The notes under the pieces: model-generated | Told to the model about the DNA's origin: nothing | Database searches by the model: none | Seen by the model: the letters and a program-made list of their open reading frames with translations, nothing else | Program-made: the position numbers and the translations under genes | DNA from: Cyanobium gracile PCC 6307 | GTDB lineage: Bacteria > Cyanobacteriota > Cyanobacteriia > PCC-6307 > Cyanobiaceae | DNA length: 64,000 nucleotides | Assembly: GCF_000316515.1 (NCBI RefSeq) | Contig: NC_019675.1 | Location: 2,840,001-2,904,000, forward strand | Direction: 5' to 3' | Shown here: in pieces, positions 1-9,725 of the stretch | Numbering within the stretch: the stretch's first letter is position 1 | Layout of the letters: the number at the start of each line of letters is the position of its first letter

Positions 1-380
1 ACGCCCACTGGCTGTTCCTGCAGAAGGAGGGTCTGTCCCCCCGCCAGGTTCAGCTCGACTACCGGGCCCGTGACACGGTGTCCAACTTCACCTCCCTGGT
101 GGATGACCTGCGCAAGGCCCGGATCCGCCATGCCCTGCTGGTCACCTCCGCCGACCACATGGAGCGGGCCCTGCTGGTGGGGCGGATCGTGGCCGGCAGC
201 CGCGGCATCCATCTCACCCCGGTCCCCGTGCCCTGCGGCGGGCTCTGCGTCGTCGAGGGCCGGCGGCGCCTCTGGGGCGACGGCGCCAGGGCGGCCCTGT
301 GGGTGGTCAGCGGTCAGGACATCAGGCCGTGGGTGGAAGAGCGGGTGGCTCCCTGGCTGGAAAAAGCAGGGATCCGCTGA
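1..380 (+). CDS. ElyC/SanA/YdcF (DUF218) family protein, C-terminal part
   Basis: The reading frame is open from base 3 and ends at TGA 378-380, so only the C-terminal ~125 residues are present. The segment TVSNFTSLVDDLRKARI followed by LLVTSADHMERA is typical of the DUF218 fold of the ElyC/SanA/YdcF proteins, envelope-associated proteins of uncertain biochemistry. The first in-frame alternative start (GTG at 78) lies inside the conserved region, so the gene begins upstream of the window. Its 3' end overlaps the 3' end of convergent plsC by 59 bases. Confidence 0.75.
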   Translation, partial: AHWLFLQKEGLSPRQVQLDYRARDTVSNFTSLVDDLRKARIRHALLVTSADHMERALLVGRIVAGSRGIHLTPVPVPCGGLCVVEGRRRLWGDGARAALWVVSGQDIRPWVEERVAPWLEKAGIR

Positions 381-1047
381 TCGGGCCGAGGTCGAGCATC
401 CGGTTGATCTGCTCCTGGGCGGCCCGGGTGGTGGCGTCCAGGTCGGGGCGGCGCCGGGAGGCCGGCGGCGGGATCGGGGTGCCGATGCGGATGTGGACCG
501 GCACCAGCCGGGGGCCGTGTCCACCGGGTCCCAGGGCCCGGTGGCTGTTGATGATCGCCACCGGCAGCAGCGGTACGCCGGCCCGGGCTGCCAGCAGGGC
601 CGCCCCCGGCTGGGGCTGGTTGACGCGGCCATCCGGCTGGCGGGTGCCGTCGAGGAACACGCCGGTGGCCCAGCCCTGCAGCAGCCGGTCGGTGGCGGTG
701 CGGATCGCCTCGCGATCGCCGGCGCCGCGCTCCACCGGGTAGGCGCCGCAGGCCCGGATGATGGGGCCCAGCAGCGGCACCCGGAACAGCTCCGCCTTGG
801 CCATGAAGGCCACCGGCCGGCCCAGGGCGTGCCCCAGCAGCGGCGGGTCCAGGTGGGAGCCGTGGTTGGCCACCACCACCACGGCCCCCTCCAGGGGCAC
901 GTGGTCGTTGCCGGTGGTCCGGCCCCGGAACAGCAGCCGGAACACGGGGAACACCAGCAGGTAGCTGATCAGCCGGTAGGTGAGGCTCGGCTTCGGTGTG
1001 CTCAGCAGGGCGGGGGGGTCGGCCGGGGGCCGGCGGCGGCGTCTCAC
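322..1047 (-). CDS. plsC: 1-acyl-sn-glycerol-3-phosphate acyltransferase (PlsC)
   Basis: Catalyses the second acylation of glycerol-3-phosphate, making phosphatidate at the membrane. The 241-residue protein has the acyltransferase HX4D motif at His62/Asp67 (NHGSHLDPP), an FLDGTR block at 131-136 where the family usually has FPEGTR, and YPVERG near 103-108. A hydrophobic stretch at about 24-40 fits membrane association. Its ATG overlaps the fabD stop codon (1044-1047), so it is translationally coupled as the last gene of the rpaB-plsX-fabH-fabD-plsC run. The C-terminus runs antisense to the preceding DUF218 gene. Confidence 0.9.
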   Translation of the reverse strand: MRRRRRPPADPPALLSTPKPSLTYRLISYLLVFPVFRLLFRGRTTGNDHVPLEGAVVVVANHGSHLDPPLLGHALGRPVAFMAKAELFRVPLLGPIIRACGAYPVERGAGDREAIRTATDRLLQGWATGVFLDGTRQPDGRVNQPQPGAALLAARAGVPLLPVAIINSHRALGPGGHGPRLVPVHIRIGTPIPPPASRRRPDLDATTRAAQEQINRMLDLGPISGSLLFPAREPPALPPTA

Positions 1048-1916
1048 TGGCCCAGGTCGGCGGCGGTGGCGATCTGGGCAGTGCCGAGGCCGGGGCAGCT
1101 GCGCTTGATCAGGCCGGAGAGCACGTTGCCCGGACCGATCTCCACGGCGGTGCTGATCCCCTCGCCCTGCAGCCGTTCCATCGTCTCCCGCCAGCGCACC
1201 CCCAGGGTCATCTGCCGGCGAAGCCGGTCCTTGAGCACCGTGGCGTCGGTCTCGGGCCGGGGATCGGCGTTGCTGAGCACGGGGATCCGGGCGTCGGCGA
1301 ACGGCACCGCCTCCAGTTCGGCGGCGAAGGCCTCGGCGGCGGCGGCCATGAAGGGGGAATGGAAGGCGCCGGACACCGCCAGGGGGATGGCCCGCTTGCA
1401 GCGCACTGTGGCCGTGACGCTGGCCACCGCCTCCGGGGTGCCGGAGAGCACCACCTGGGCGGCGCTGTTGTCGTTGGCGATGACCACCCCCTCGGTGGCG
1501 GCCACCGCCTGCTCGAGCTCGTCCCGGTCGAAACCCATCACGGCGGTCATGGCACCGCCGCCGGCGGCCGCCATCAGTTCGCTGCGGCGGCGCATCAGCT
1601 GCAGGCCGGTCTCGGCATCGAAGACCCCGGCGGCGTAGAGGGCCACCAGCTCACCCAGGCTGTGGCCCGCCACCAGCCGGGCGCTGCGGCCCTGGCCGTG
1701 GAGCGCATCCACCAACAGGCTTTCGACCACGAACAGGGCTGGCTGGGTGTTGCGGGTGTCGTTGAGTTCGTCTCCGGCGCAGATGGCCAGCAGGTCGCGG
1801 CCGAGCAGCTCGGAGGCCCGATCGAAGCGCTCCCGGGCCCCCGGCAGGTCGATCACCCCCTCCGCCATCCCCGGCTTCTGCGAACCCTGTCCCGGAAACA
1901 CCCAGGCGATGGCCAT
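1044..1916 (-). CDS. fabD: Malonyl-CoA:ACP transacylase (FabD)
   Basis: Loads malonyl groups onto acyl carrier protein for fatty-acid elongation. The 290-residue protein shows the N-terminal FPGQGSQ loop (7-13), the nucleophile elbow GHSLGE with Ser86, and GAFHSPFM with catalytic His186. Length and motif spacing are normal. It lies 27 bases downstream of fabH and overlaps plsC by 4 bases, giving a fabH-fabD-plsC order that links chain initiation, malonyl supply and phosphatidate synthesis. Confidence 0.96.
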   Translation of the reverse strand: MAIAWVFPGQGSQKPGMAEGVIDLPGARERFDRASELLGRDLLAICAGDELNDTRNTQPALFVVESLLVDALHGQGRSARLVAGHSLGELVALYAAGVFDAETGLQLMRRRSELMAAAGGGAMTAVMGFDRDELEQAVAATEGVVIANDNSAAQVVLSGTPEAVASVTATVRCKRAIPLAVSGAFHSPFMAAAAEAFAAELEAVPFADARIPVLSNADPRPETDATVLKDRLRRQMTLGVRWRETMERLQGEGISTAVEIGPGNVLSGLIKRSCPGLGTAQIATAADLGQ

Positions 1917-1943
1917 GCAAGCCTCCCGTTCAACGGCAGGAGA

Positions 1944-2999
1944 TTAGGGCTCGGCTGGGGGGCCCCCAGGACCACTCCAGCGGAACAGGGCGGCGCCCCA
2001 GCTGAGGCCGGCGCCGAAGCCGCTGCTGGCGATCAGGTCGCCGGCGCCGACCCGCCCATCTCGCACCGCTTCGTCGAGCATCAGCGGGATCGTGGCGGCG
2101 GAGGTGTTGCCGTAGGCCGAAAGGTTGCTGAGAACCCGCTCGGCGGGCATGGCGAAGCGCTCGGCCACGGCGTCGAGGATGCGCTGGTTGGCCTGGTGCA
2201 GCAGCAGCCAGTCGACGTCCGCGGCGGCGGTTCCCGTGGCCTCGAGCAGCTCCGCCAGCACAGCGGGCACCTCGCGCACGGCGAACTTATAAACCTCCTG
2301 ACCGTTCATGTGGATGGGCGCGAAGCCGCCCACCTGGGCCGAGAGATTCCCCACCAACGGCTGGTGCTCGACCACCTGGGCCAGGGTGAGGCAGGCGTTG
2401 CGGCTGCCGTCCGAGCGCATGCGGAAGCCCACCAGGCTGTCGCCGGTGGGGTCGCAGGCCTCCACGGCCAGGGCACCGGCCCCGTCGCCGAACAGCACGC
2501 AGGTGCGGCGGTCGTCCCAGTCGAGCCAGCGGCTCAGCTGGTCGGCGCCGATCACCAGCACCCGCTGCATCGTGCCGCTGCGGATGTACTGGGCGGCCGT
2601 GATCAGGGCGAACAGAAAGCCGCTGCAGGCCGCCGTGAGATCGAAGGCCACCGCCCGGTGGGCCCCCAGGGCCGCCTGCACCCGCGGGGCGGTGCCGAAC
2701 AGGTCGTCCGGGCTGGAGGTGGCCAGCAGGATCAGATCCACCTGCTCGGGGGCCCAGCCCGCATGGGCCAGGGCCGCCCGGCCCGCCTCGGCGGCCAGGC
2801 TGGTGACGGTCTCACCAGGGCCGGCCACGCGCCGGGCACCGATGCCGGTGCGGCTGCGGATCCAGTCGTCGTTGGTCTCGACCCGCTCGCTCAGCTGGTC
2901 GTTACTGATGCTGGCGGCGGGGAGGGCGCGTCCGCTGCCCACCAGGGCCATTCCCCGCAAGGCGGCCGTGGTCCCCGTCGTGTCTGACCCGAGCGGCAC
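1944..2999 (-). CDS. fabH: Beta-ketoacyl-ACP synthase III (FabH)
   Basis: Condenses acetyl-CoA with malonyl-ACP to start type II fatty-acid synthesis. The full catalytic triad is visible: Cys125 in DLTAACSGF, His268 in LLLHQAN and Asn298 in YGNTSAA. The thiolase fold is complete at 351 residues, with a short N-terminal tail of about 15 residues before the conserved GSGRALP start. It is 25 bases downstream of plsX in the lipid operon. Confidence 0.96.
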   Translation of the reverse strand: MPLGSDTTGTTAALRGMALVGSGRALPAASISNDQLSERVETNDDWIRSRTGIGARRVAGPGETVTSLAAEAGRAALAHAGWAPEQVDLILLATSSPDDLFGTAPRVQAALGAHRAVAFDLTAACSGFLFALITAAQYIRSGTMQRVLVIGADQLSRWLDWDDRRTCVLFGDGAGALAVEACDPTGDSLVGFRMRSDGSRNACLTLAQVVEHQPLVGNLSAQVGGFAPIHMNGQEVYKFAVREVPAVLAELLEATGTAAADVDWLLLHQANQRILDAVAERFAMPAERVLSNLSAYGNTSAATIPLMLDEAVRDGRVGAGDLIASSGFGAGLSWGAALFRWSGPGGPPAEP

Positions 3000-3024
3000 C
3001 CATTCGGTTCACAGGTGGGCTCAG

Positions 3025-4386
3025 TCAACCACAGGTGCTTGCCACTCCGGCGCTCCCCTTGCCGAGGGCGTGCAGGTCGTCCATGACGCCGTGGCTGGCG
3101 GCGGAGTGGGCCAGCCGCAGGGCGCTCACCACCGAAAGGGCCCGGCTGCTGCCATGGCCGATGACGCAGACCCCGTCGACCCCGAGCAGCAGCGCGCCGC
3201 CGTGCTCGGCATGGTCGAGGCGCTTCTTGATCCGCACCAGGTTGCTGCGCAGGAAGGCCGAGCCCACCTTGCCCCGCCGACCCCGGGGCAACTCGGCCCG
3301 CAGGACGTCCAGCAGGACGCTGCCCACCGATTCGAGGAATTTCAGCAGCACGTTGCCGGTGAAGCCGTCGCAGACCACCACGTCGAAGTCGCCGGAGAGG
3401 ATGTCGCGCCCCTCGCAGTTGCCGGCAAACACGAAGCGCTCGTCGCCCGCCAGCAACGGATGGGTGCGCAGGCAGAGGTCGTTGCCCTTGCACGCCTCCT
3501 CGCCGATGTTCACCAGGCCGATGCGGGGGCGCTTCACCTGCAGCACGTCACGGCTGTAGATGTTCCCGAGCAGGGCGAACTGGTGCAGCCATTCGGGCTT
3601 GCAGTCCATGTTGGCCCCCACGTCGAGCACCAGCACCTGCTGGCTGGGGTCCTTGGTGGGGAACAGGGCGCCGATGGCCGGACGATCGATGCCGGCCAGC
3701 CGGCCGAGGCGGAAGATCGCCGCCGCCATCACCGCACCGGAGTTGCCGGCGGAATAGACGGCGGTGGCCTCGCCTTTCTTGACCAGGTCCATGGCCAGGT
3801 TGATGCTGGCGTCGCGCTTGCGGCGCACCACGGTGGCCTCCTCGTTCATGCCCACCGACGGGCCGCTGGCCACCACCTGGATCAGGCCGCGCTGCACCGC
3901 CTCCTCCAGCTCCTGGCCCAGGCCCATGGCCGCCACCGCCCGCCGCAGCGGCTCCGGCTCGGCCACGAAACGGATGCGCAGGGGCAGCAGGGCCACGGCC
4001 CGCAGACAGCCCTCCAGGATCGGCCCAGGGGCGTGGTCCCCGCCCATGCCGTCCACGGCCACCCAGAGGCGCTGGCGGTCGTCGATGGCGGCGCCGGTGT
4101 GGCTGCCCTGCTGCAGGCGCCGCAGCGGATCGAACACCAGGGGCTGGAGCACGGAGCCCGCCACGTTGGTGGCGGCGCCGGCCATGCTGCCGGCCACCGA
4201 CACCGCCCCGGAGGCCGCTCCGCTGGCGGTGGCGGTGGCGGTGCCCACGAGGCTGGTGACGGCGGCATTGCGCCGATACCAGATCACCAGGCGGCGGATC
4301 GTGCGGTTGGGTTTGGGGCGGTTGGAGGCGAAGCGACGGCCTTCGCGCCCTGCGCCTTCAGGATCCTTCGGTGGCAACGGGTTCAA
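3025..4386 (-). CDS. plsX: Phosphate acyltransferase PlsX with N-terminal extension
   Basis: Converts acyl-ACP to acyl-phosphate for glycerolipid synthesis. The core begins at about residue 105 (VAVDGMGGDHAPGPILEG) and holds the family blocks YSAGNSGAVMA, LDVGANMD, VNIGEEACKG and CDGFTGNVLLK. About 100 residues precede the core: a basic KPNRTIRRLVIWYRRN segment, then a long Ala/Gly/Ser/Thr-rich stretch. The chosen ATG overlaps the end of rpaB by 29 bases. A later start would remove much of the extension, so the N-terminus is the least certain part. Confidence 0.9.
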   Translation of the reverse strand: MNPLPPKDPEGAGREGRRFASNRPKPNRTIRRLVIWYRRNAAVTSLVGTATATASGAASGAVSVAGSMAGAATNVAGSVLQPLVFDPLRRLQQGSHTGAAIDDRQRLWVAVDGMGGDHAPGPILEGCLRAVALLPLRIRFVAEPEPLRRAVAAMGLGQELEEAVQRGLIQVVASGPSVGMNEEATVVRRKRDASINLAMDLVKKGEATAVYSAGNSGAVMAAAIFRLGRLAGIDRPAIGALFPTKDPSQQVLVLDVGANMDCKPEWLHQFALLGNIYSRDVLQVKRPRIGLVNIGEEACKGNDLCLRTHPLLAGDERFVFAGNCEGRDILSGDFDVVVCDGFTGNVLLKFLESVGSVLLDVLRAELPRGRRGKVGSAFLRSNLVRIKKRLDHAEHGGALLLGVDGVCVIGHGSSRALSVVSALRLAHSAASHGVMDDLHALGKGSAGVASTCG

Positions 4387-5104
4387 CGATGCGCTGGAAC
4401 AGGTAGCCGGTGCCCCGCGCCGTGAGGATCAGCTCGGGGTTGGCCGGATCATCCTCCAGTTTGGAGCGCAGCCGCGAGATGTGGACATCCACCACGCGGG
4501 TGTCCACGTGACGCTCGGGGGTGTAGCCCCACACCTCCTTGAGGATCTCGCCCCGGCTGAAGGGCTCGCCGGAACGGCTCACCAGCAGCTCCAGCAGGCT
4601 GAACTCCATGCCGGTGAGGCGGATGCGCTCGTCGCCCCGGTACACCTGCCGCTTGTTGGTGTCGATGCGGAGATCGCCCACCTGGATCACGCCGGAGTTG
4701 GGGATCCCGGCGCCCGGGTCCTTCTCGACCCGCCGCAGGACGCAGCGGATGCGGGCCTCCAGCTCCTTGGGGCTGAAGGGCTTGACGACGTAGTCGTCGG
4801 CCCCGAGCTCGAGGCCGGTGATGCGGTCGGCCACGTCACCGAGGGCGGTGAGCATGACGATCGGCACGTCCGATTCCTTGCGCAGCTCCTGGCAGACGCC
4901 ATAGCCGTCGAGCTTGGGCATCATCACGTCGAGCACCACCAGGTCCGGCAGGACGCGGTGGAAGGCCTCGATGGCCTCCTCGCCGTCGCTGGCGGTGACC
5001 ACCTGGTAGCCGATCATCGAGAGGCGCGTCTCGAGGATCCGGCGAATGCTGGCCTCGTCATCGACGACGAGGATCGTTTCCTTGGCGGTGGGGGAGGCCG
5101 TCAT
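4358..5104 (-). CDS. rpaB: OmpR-family response regulator RpaB (Ycf27)
   Basis: A DNA-binding response regulator. In cyanobacteria RpaB controls high-light-responsive photosynthesis genes together with the kinase NblS. The 248-residue protein has a receiver domain (10-125) with phospho-acceptor Asp59 in VVLDVMMPKLDGYG, then a winged-helix domain with [20 protein letters not shown] and VDVHISRLRSKLE. The ATG at 5104 leaves the normal short lead before ILVVDDEASIRRILE. Upstream in-frame starts would add a tail unlike the family. It heads the minus-strand lipid cluster and is divergent from radA. Confidence 0.95.
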   Translation of the reverse strand: MTASPTAKETILVVDDEASIRRILETRLSMIGYQVVTASDGEEAIEAFHRVLPDLVVLDVMMPKLDGYGVCQELRKESDVPIVMLTALGDVADRITGLELGADDYVVKPFSPKELEARIRCVLRRVEKDPGAGIPNSGVIQVGDLRIDTNKRQVYRGDERIRLTGMEFSLLELLVSRSGEPFSRGEILKEVWGYTPERHVDTRVVDVHISRLRSKLEDDPANPELILTARGTGYLFQRIVEPVATEGS

Positions 5105-5207
5105 TGCGCGGCGAGGAGAATGCAACACGGTTCCGACCCACTGAACCGGCCGGAAGGTCGGGAATTCACCGAACGCCACCTTTCTTCATACACACCGCCC
5201 GCTCCCC

Positions 5208-6659
5208 TTGGCCCGTCCCGGTTCCTCGTTCGTCTGCCAGGCCTGTGGGGCCAGGACGCGGCAGTTCTTCGGCCGCTGCGCCGGCTGCGGCGGCTGGAAC
5301 ACCCTGGTGGAACAGAGCGAGCCCAGCGGCGACACCCGCCGGCGCCGGCCGGTGGCGGCCGCCGCCGCTCCTGGGGCTGACGGGGCCGGGTCGCCGGGGC
5401 GGCCGCGCTGCTCCGAACCGATCCAGGCGGTGGGGGATCGCCCCCTGCAGCGCCTGGCCAGCGGCTACGGAGAACTGGACCGGGTGCTGGGGGGCGGCCT
5501 GGTGCCCGGCTCCCTGGTGCTCCTGGGGGGCGACCCGGGCATCGGCAAGAGCACCCTGCTGCTGCAGAGCGCCCGGGCGATGGCCTCCCGGGCCGTGGTG
5601 CTCTACGTCAGCGCGGAGGAGTCGGCCCAGCAGGTGAAGCTGCGCTGGCGGCGCCTGGCCGAGGACGGCTCCAGTGTGACGGCGGAGCAGGGCGAGAGTG
5701 AGGGTCTGCGTCTGCTGGCGGAGACCGATCTGGAGCTGGTGCTGCAGGAGCTCGAAACCCTGCGGCCCGAGGTCGCGATCATCGACAGCATCCAGGCCCT
5801 GCACGACGCCGAACTGGGCAGCGCCCCCGGCTCGGTGTCGCAGGTGCGCGAATGCGCCGCCGCCCTGCAGCGCATCGCCAAGCGCCAGCACACGGCGCTG
5901 GTGCTGGTGGGCCACGTCACCAAGGAGGGGATGCTGGCCGGCCCCAAGGTGCTTGAGCACCTGGTGGACGCGGTGCTCACCTTCGAGGGGGACCGCTTCG
6001 CCAGTCACCGGCTGCTGCGGGCCGCCAAGAACCGCTTCGGCGCCACCCACGAGCTGGGGGTGTTCGAGATGCGGGGGGCGGGCCTGGTGGAGGTGAGCAA
6101 CCCCAGCGAGCTGTTCCTGGCCGGGGATGGCCCCAGCCCCGGCACCGCCACGATCGTGGCCTGCGAGGGCACCCGCCCGCTCCTGGTGGAGATCCAGGCC
6201 CTGGTCAGCCCCACCAGCTACGCCAGCCCGCGGCGCACCGCCACCGGCATCGGCACCAACCGCCTGCACCAGATCCTGGCGGTGCTGGAGAAGCACATGG
6301 GCCTGCCCCTCTCCCGCTTCGACTGCTATCTGGCGGTGGCCGGCGGCCTGGAGGTGGAGGAGCCGGCGGCGGACCTGGGGGTGGCGGCCGCTGTGGTGGC
6401 CAGCTACCGCGACCTCACCCTGCCGGCGGGCACGGTGCTGCTGGGGGAACTGGGCCTGGGGGGGCAGCTGCGGCCGGTGGGCCAGCTGGAGCTGCGCCTG
6501 CAGGAGGCGGCCCGGTTGGGGTTCGCCCGGGCGGTGGTGCCCCGCGGCAGCGCCCTCGGGCCGGTGGCGGCCGGCCTGGGCCTGCAGCTGCTGGAGGCGG
6601 CCACCGTGGCCGAGGCCCTGGTGGCCGGCCTGGGGGTCAACCCCGCCAACGGGGACTGA
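5208..6659 (+). CDS. radA: DNA repair protein RadA (Sms)
   Basis: RecA-like helicase/ATPase that processes recombination intermediates. The 483-residue protein has a four-cysteine zinc finger (Cys10, Cys13, Cys24, Cys27), Walker A GGDPGIGKST (107-116), the RadA-specific KNRFG motif (274-278) and a C-terminal Lon-like domain (about 330-480). The start is TTG at 5208; no ATG is available upstream in frame, and this start places the zinc finger at the usual distance. The gene is divergent from rpaB and convergent with ycf3, with 10 bases between the stops. Confidence 0.95.
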   Translation: MARPGSSFVCQACGARTRQFFGRCAGCGGWNTLVEQSEPSGDTRRRRPVAAAAAPGADGAGSPGRPRCSEPIQAVGDRPLQRLASGYGELDRVLGGGLVPGSLVLLGGDPGIGKSTLLLQSARAMASRAVVLYVSAEESAQQVKLRWRRLAEDGSSVTAEQGESEGLRLLAETDLELVLQELETLRPEVAIIDSIQALHDAELGSAPGSVSQVRECAAALQRIAKRQHTALVLVGHVTKEGMLAGPKVLEHLVDAVLTFEGDRFASHRLLRAAKNRFGATHELGVFEMRGAGLVEVSNPSELFLAGDGPSPGTATIVACEGTRPLLVEIQALVSPTSYASPRRTATGIGTNRLHQILAVLEKHMGLPLSRFDCYLAVAGGLEVEEPAADLGVAAAVVASYRDLTLPAGTVLLGELGLGGQLRPVGQLELRLQEAARLGFARAVVPRGSALGPVAAGLGLQLLEAATVAEALVAGLGVNPANGD

Positions 6660-6669
6660 GCCGGGGACC

Positions 6670-7191
6670 TCAGAAGTACACGTCGACGTTGCTGCGGCCG
6701 GAGGACTTGAGCCAGTTCTCGATGTCCAGGTAGCCGCCTGGGTAGAGACGCACCGCCCTGGTCCAGTGCACGGCCGCCTCGTCGAACCAGCGGTCGGCCG
6801 CATCCTGGTCGCCGGTCTCCTCGGCCAGCCGCCCCCACTTCTCGTAGATCAGGCCCATGTTCTTGAGACAGGAGGGGGAGTTGCCGTTGGCATCCAGGGA
6901 CTGGCGGTAGTAGTCGAGGGCCTTCTCCTCCTCGCCGTTGCTCATGAAGATGATCGCCATGTTCTTGAGGATCTCGCCCCGGTCGATGCTGTTCTCCTCG
7001 AGCTTCAGGGCCTCCTCATAGTTCTCCAGGGCCTCGGCGTAGTCGCCGTCGTTCTGGGCCGAGAGGCCGTCGCGGTAGTAGACGTAGGCCTCCTTCGCCT
7101 TGGGATCGATCGGCAGCAGCTTGACGATCAGGTCGGCCATGACCGTGAAGCTCTTGTCGATGAAATTGTCGTTGCGCTGCGAGCGGGGCAA
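6670..7191 (-). CDS. ycf3: Photosystem I assembly protein Ycf3
   Basis: TPR protein needed for photosystem I assembly at the thylakoid membrane. From TTG at 7191 the product is 173 residues, the normal Ycf3 length, opening with [22 protein letters not shown] units are visible at [42 protein letters not shown] and [14 protein letters not shown]. The open frame continues upstream, but that extra segment is low-complexity Pro/Arg/Gly and unlike the family, so the TTG was chosen. It is separated from the divergent ATPase gene by about 120 bases. Confidence 0.94.
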   Translation of the reverse strand: MPRSQRNDNFIDKSFTVMADLIVKLLPIDPKAKEAYVYYRDGLSAQNDGDYAEALENYEEALKLEENSIDRGEILKNMAIIFMSNGEEEKALDYYRQSLDANGNSPSCLKNMGLIYEKWGRLAEETGDQDAADRWFDEAAVHWTRAVRLYPGGYLDIENWLKSSGRSNVDVYF

Positions 7192-7313
7192 GGGTCCAGG
7201 TCCGGATCGTCCCCCCATCCTGCCTCGGGTGGTCGGGGCAAGGGCGAGGCGGCTCCCTAGCCTGGGACGCCAGCCCCCCCCCCGCCCCGGCACCCAGCAC
7301 CGGCCCCCACCGC

Positions 7314-9725
7314 TTGAGCGCCACCCCCCCCGCCAGCAGCTCCCGCGAGCCGTTGCTCCTCGATGTGGAGGGCATGAAATGCGGCGGCTGTGTCCGTGCC
7401 GTGGAGCAGCGCCTCCTGCAGACCGCAGGGGTCCGCCAGGCGAGCGTCAACCTGCTGACCCGCACGGCCTGGGTGGACCTGGAGCCCCGGGTCGAGGGAC
7501 CCGACGGCACGGCCGCCGATCCGCTGCCCGCCCTGCTGGGCAGCCTCGAGGGCCTGGGCTTCCAGGCCCGGCTGCGCCCCCAGGAGCCGGAGCCGACCAG
7601 CCGGCGGGAGCGGCGCCAGGCCGAGCAGTGGTGGCACCGCTGGCGCCAGCTGCTGGTGGCCCTGCTGCTGCTGCTCGTCTCCGGACTGGGGCACCTGGCC
7701 GATGCCGGTCGGCTGGCCTGGGGCGGTCCCTGGTCGCTGCTGGGCAGCCCCTGGTTCCATGCCCTGGTGGCCACCCTGGCCCTGGCCTTCCCCGGCCGGC
7801 CGATCCTGGTCCGCGGCGTCCGCTCGGCCCTGGCCGGGGTGCCCGCCATGGACACCCTGGTAGGGCTGGGGGTGGCCAGCGCCTACCTCTCCAGCCTGGT
7901 GGGCTGGCTGTGGCCGGCCAGCGGCTGGCCCTGTTATTTCAACGAGCCGGTGATGCTGCTCGGCTTCGTCCTCACCGGCCGCTTCCTCGAGGAGCGCGCC
8001 CGCTACCGCACCGGCCGGGCCATCGAGGAGCTGGGCGCCCTCCAGCCCGACCATGCCCTGCTGCTCCTCGGCGACGACCCCCCCCGCCAGGTGCGGGTGG
8101 GGGGGCTGCGGCCGGGCGACCGGCTGCGGCTGCTGCCGGGCGACCGGGTGCCGGTGGACGGGGTGGTGCTGGAGGGCTGCTCACGCGTCGATGCCTCCAG
8201 CCTCACCGGCGAGTCCCGGCCGCAGGCGGTGGAACCGGGCAGTGAGCTGGCCGCCGGCCTGCTCAACCTGGAGAGCTCCCTGGTGCTGGAGGTGCGCCGC
8301 AGTGGTGCCGACAGCGCCATTTCCCGCATCGTGCGCCTGGTGGAGCGGGCCCAGGCCCGCAAGGCCCCGATCCAGGGGCTGGCCGACCGGGTCGCCGGCC
8401 GCTTCACCCTCGTGGTGCTGCTGCTGGCGCTGGTCACCCTGCTGTTCTGGTGGCTGTGGGGGTGCCGGCACTGGCCCGAGGTGCTCACCATGGCCGCGGC
8501 CACCGGCCATGGCGCCCACGGCCACGGCTCCCTGGCCCACGGCGCCCGGGCGGCCGGCACTCCCTTCAGCCTGGGGCTGCAGCTGGCCATCGCGGTGCTG
8601 GTGGTGGCCTGTCCCTGCGCCCTCGGCCTGGCCACGCCGACGGCGATCACGGTGGGCTCCGGGCTGGCGGCCCGCTCCGGCCTGCTGTTCCGGGGCGGCG
8701 ATGCGATCGAGACCGCCTCCCGGCTGGAGGCGGTGCTGTTCGACAAGACCGGCACCCTCACCATCGGGCGTCCCTTGGTGACGGACGTCCGGGTCGTGGG
8801 GGCGGCCCCGGGCAGCCCGGCGGTGGCGGCTGAGGCCGCCCGGCTGGTGCAGCTGGCGGCGAGCCTTGAGCAGCACAGCCGCCATCCCCTGGCCCATGCC
8901 GTGCTGCAGGAGGCCCAGTGCCGGGGGCTCCCCCTGCTGGACGTCCTCGAGGCCCAGACCCTCCCCGGTGATGGGGTGCAGGGGCTGGTGAAGGGCTCCG
9001 GCCTGGTGCGGGTGGGTCGGCTCGACTGGCTGGCTCGTCTGGGGGTGAGTGCGGAGCCCGCTGCCACGGCCCTGCAGCAGGAGCTGGAGGCCGGTGGTGC
9101 CACCCTGCTGGCGGTGGCCGCCGAGGGACGGCTGCTGGGACTCCTGGCCGTGGAGGACCGCCCCCGGGCCGATGCCGCCGCAACGGTCAACCGGCTGCGG
9201 CGGCTGGGGTTGCGGCTGGGGCTGCTCAGCGGGGATCGGCGCGCCAGTGTCGAGGGGCTGGGCCGCCGGCTGGGCCTCAGGCCGGAGGAGCTGGCCTGGG
9301 AGCTGCGGCCCGAGCAGAAGCTGGAACGCCTGCGGCTGGCCCATGGACGGGGGGCCGTGGCCATGGTGGGCGACGGGATCAACGATGCCCCCGCCCTCGC
9401 CGCCGCCGACCTGGGCATCGCCGTCGGCACGGGTACCCAGATCGCCCAGGAGAGTGCGGCCCTGGTGGTGATGGGCGAAGGACTCGACGGCATCGTCCGG
9501 GCCCTGGAGATCGCCCGGCGCACCATGGCCAAGGTCCGCCAGAACCTGGCCTGGGCCTTCGGCTACAACCTGATCGTCCTGCCGATCGCCGCCGGTGCGC
9601 TCCTGCCGGGCTTCGGCCTGAGCCTCTCGCCCGAACTGGCGGCCCTGCTGATGGCCTTCAGCTCGATCACCGTGGTCGGCAACGCCCTGCTCCTGCAGGG
9701 TCTCCCCACGGATCCTGCGCCATGA
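7314..9725 (+). CDS. Copper-type P1B ATPase (CPC motif)
   Basis: Heavy-metal transporting ATPase. The 803-residue protein has an N-terminal metal-binding domain with GMKCGGC (20-26), actuator motif SSLTGES (295-301), membrane CPC triad (433-435) in [13 protein letters not shown], phosphorylation site DKTGT with Asp477, an HP dipeptide in SRHPLAHAV, and [17 protein letters not shown] is the Cu(I)-transport signature, so PacS- or CtaA-like copper transport is expected; which one cannot be told. A His-rich loop ([14 protein letters not shown], about 398-411) precedes the CPC helix. The start is TTG; the 3' end overlaps tmk by 4 bases. Confidence 0.93.
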   Translation: MSATPPASSSREPLLLDVEGMKCGGCVRAVEQRLLQTAGVRQASVNLLTRTAWVDLEPRVEGPDGTAADPLPALLGSLEGLGFQARLRPQEPEPTSRRERRQAEQWWHRWRQLLVALLLLLVSGLGHLADAGRLAWGGPWSLLGSPWFHALVATLALAFPGRPILVRGVRSALAGVPAMDTLVGLGVASAYLSSLVGWLWPASGWPCYFNEPVMLLGFVLTGRFLEERARYRTGRAIEELGALQPDHALLLLGDDPPRQVRVGGLRPGDRLRLLPGDRVPVDGVVLEGCSRVDASSLTGESRPQAVEPGSELAAGLLNLESSLVLEVRRSGADSAISRIVRLVERAQARKAPIQGLADRVAGRFTLVVLLLALVTLLFWWLWGCRHWPEVLTMAAATGHGAHGHGSLAHGARAAGTPFSLGLQLAIAVLVVACPCALGLATPTAITVGSGLAARSGLLFRGGDAIETASRLEAVLFDKTGTLTIGRPLVTDVRVVGAAPGSPAVAAEAARLVQLAASLEQHSRHPLAHAVLQEAQCRGLPLLDVLEAQTLPGDGVQGLVKGSGLVRVGRLDWLARLGVSAEPAATALQQELEAGGATLLAVAAEGRLLGLLAVEDRPRADAAATVNRLRRLGLRLGLLSGDRRASVEGLGRRLGLRPEELAWELRPEQKLERLRLAHGRGAVAMVGDGINDAPALAAADLGIAVGTGTQIAQESAALVVMGEGLDGIVRALEIARRTMAKVRQNLAWAFGYNLIVLPIAAGALLPGFGLSLSPELAALLMAFSSITVVGNALLLQGLPTDPAP

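Noticed and set aside
996..2987. 663-codon plus-strand frame opposite fabD and fabH
   Set aside because: Gly/His/Gln/Pro-rich shadow of two well-supported genes with intact catalytic residues.
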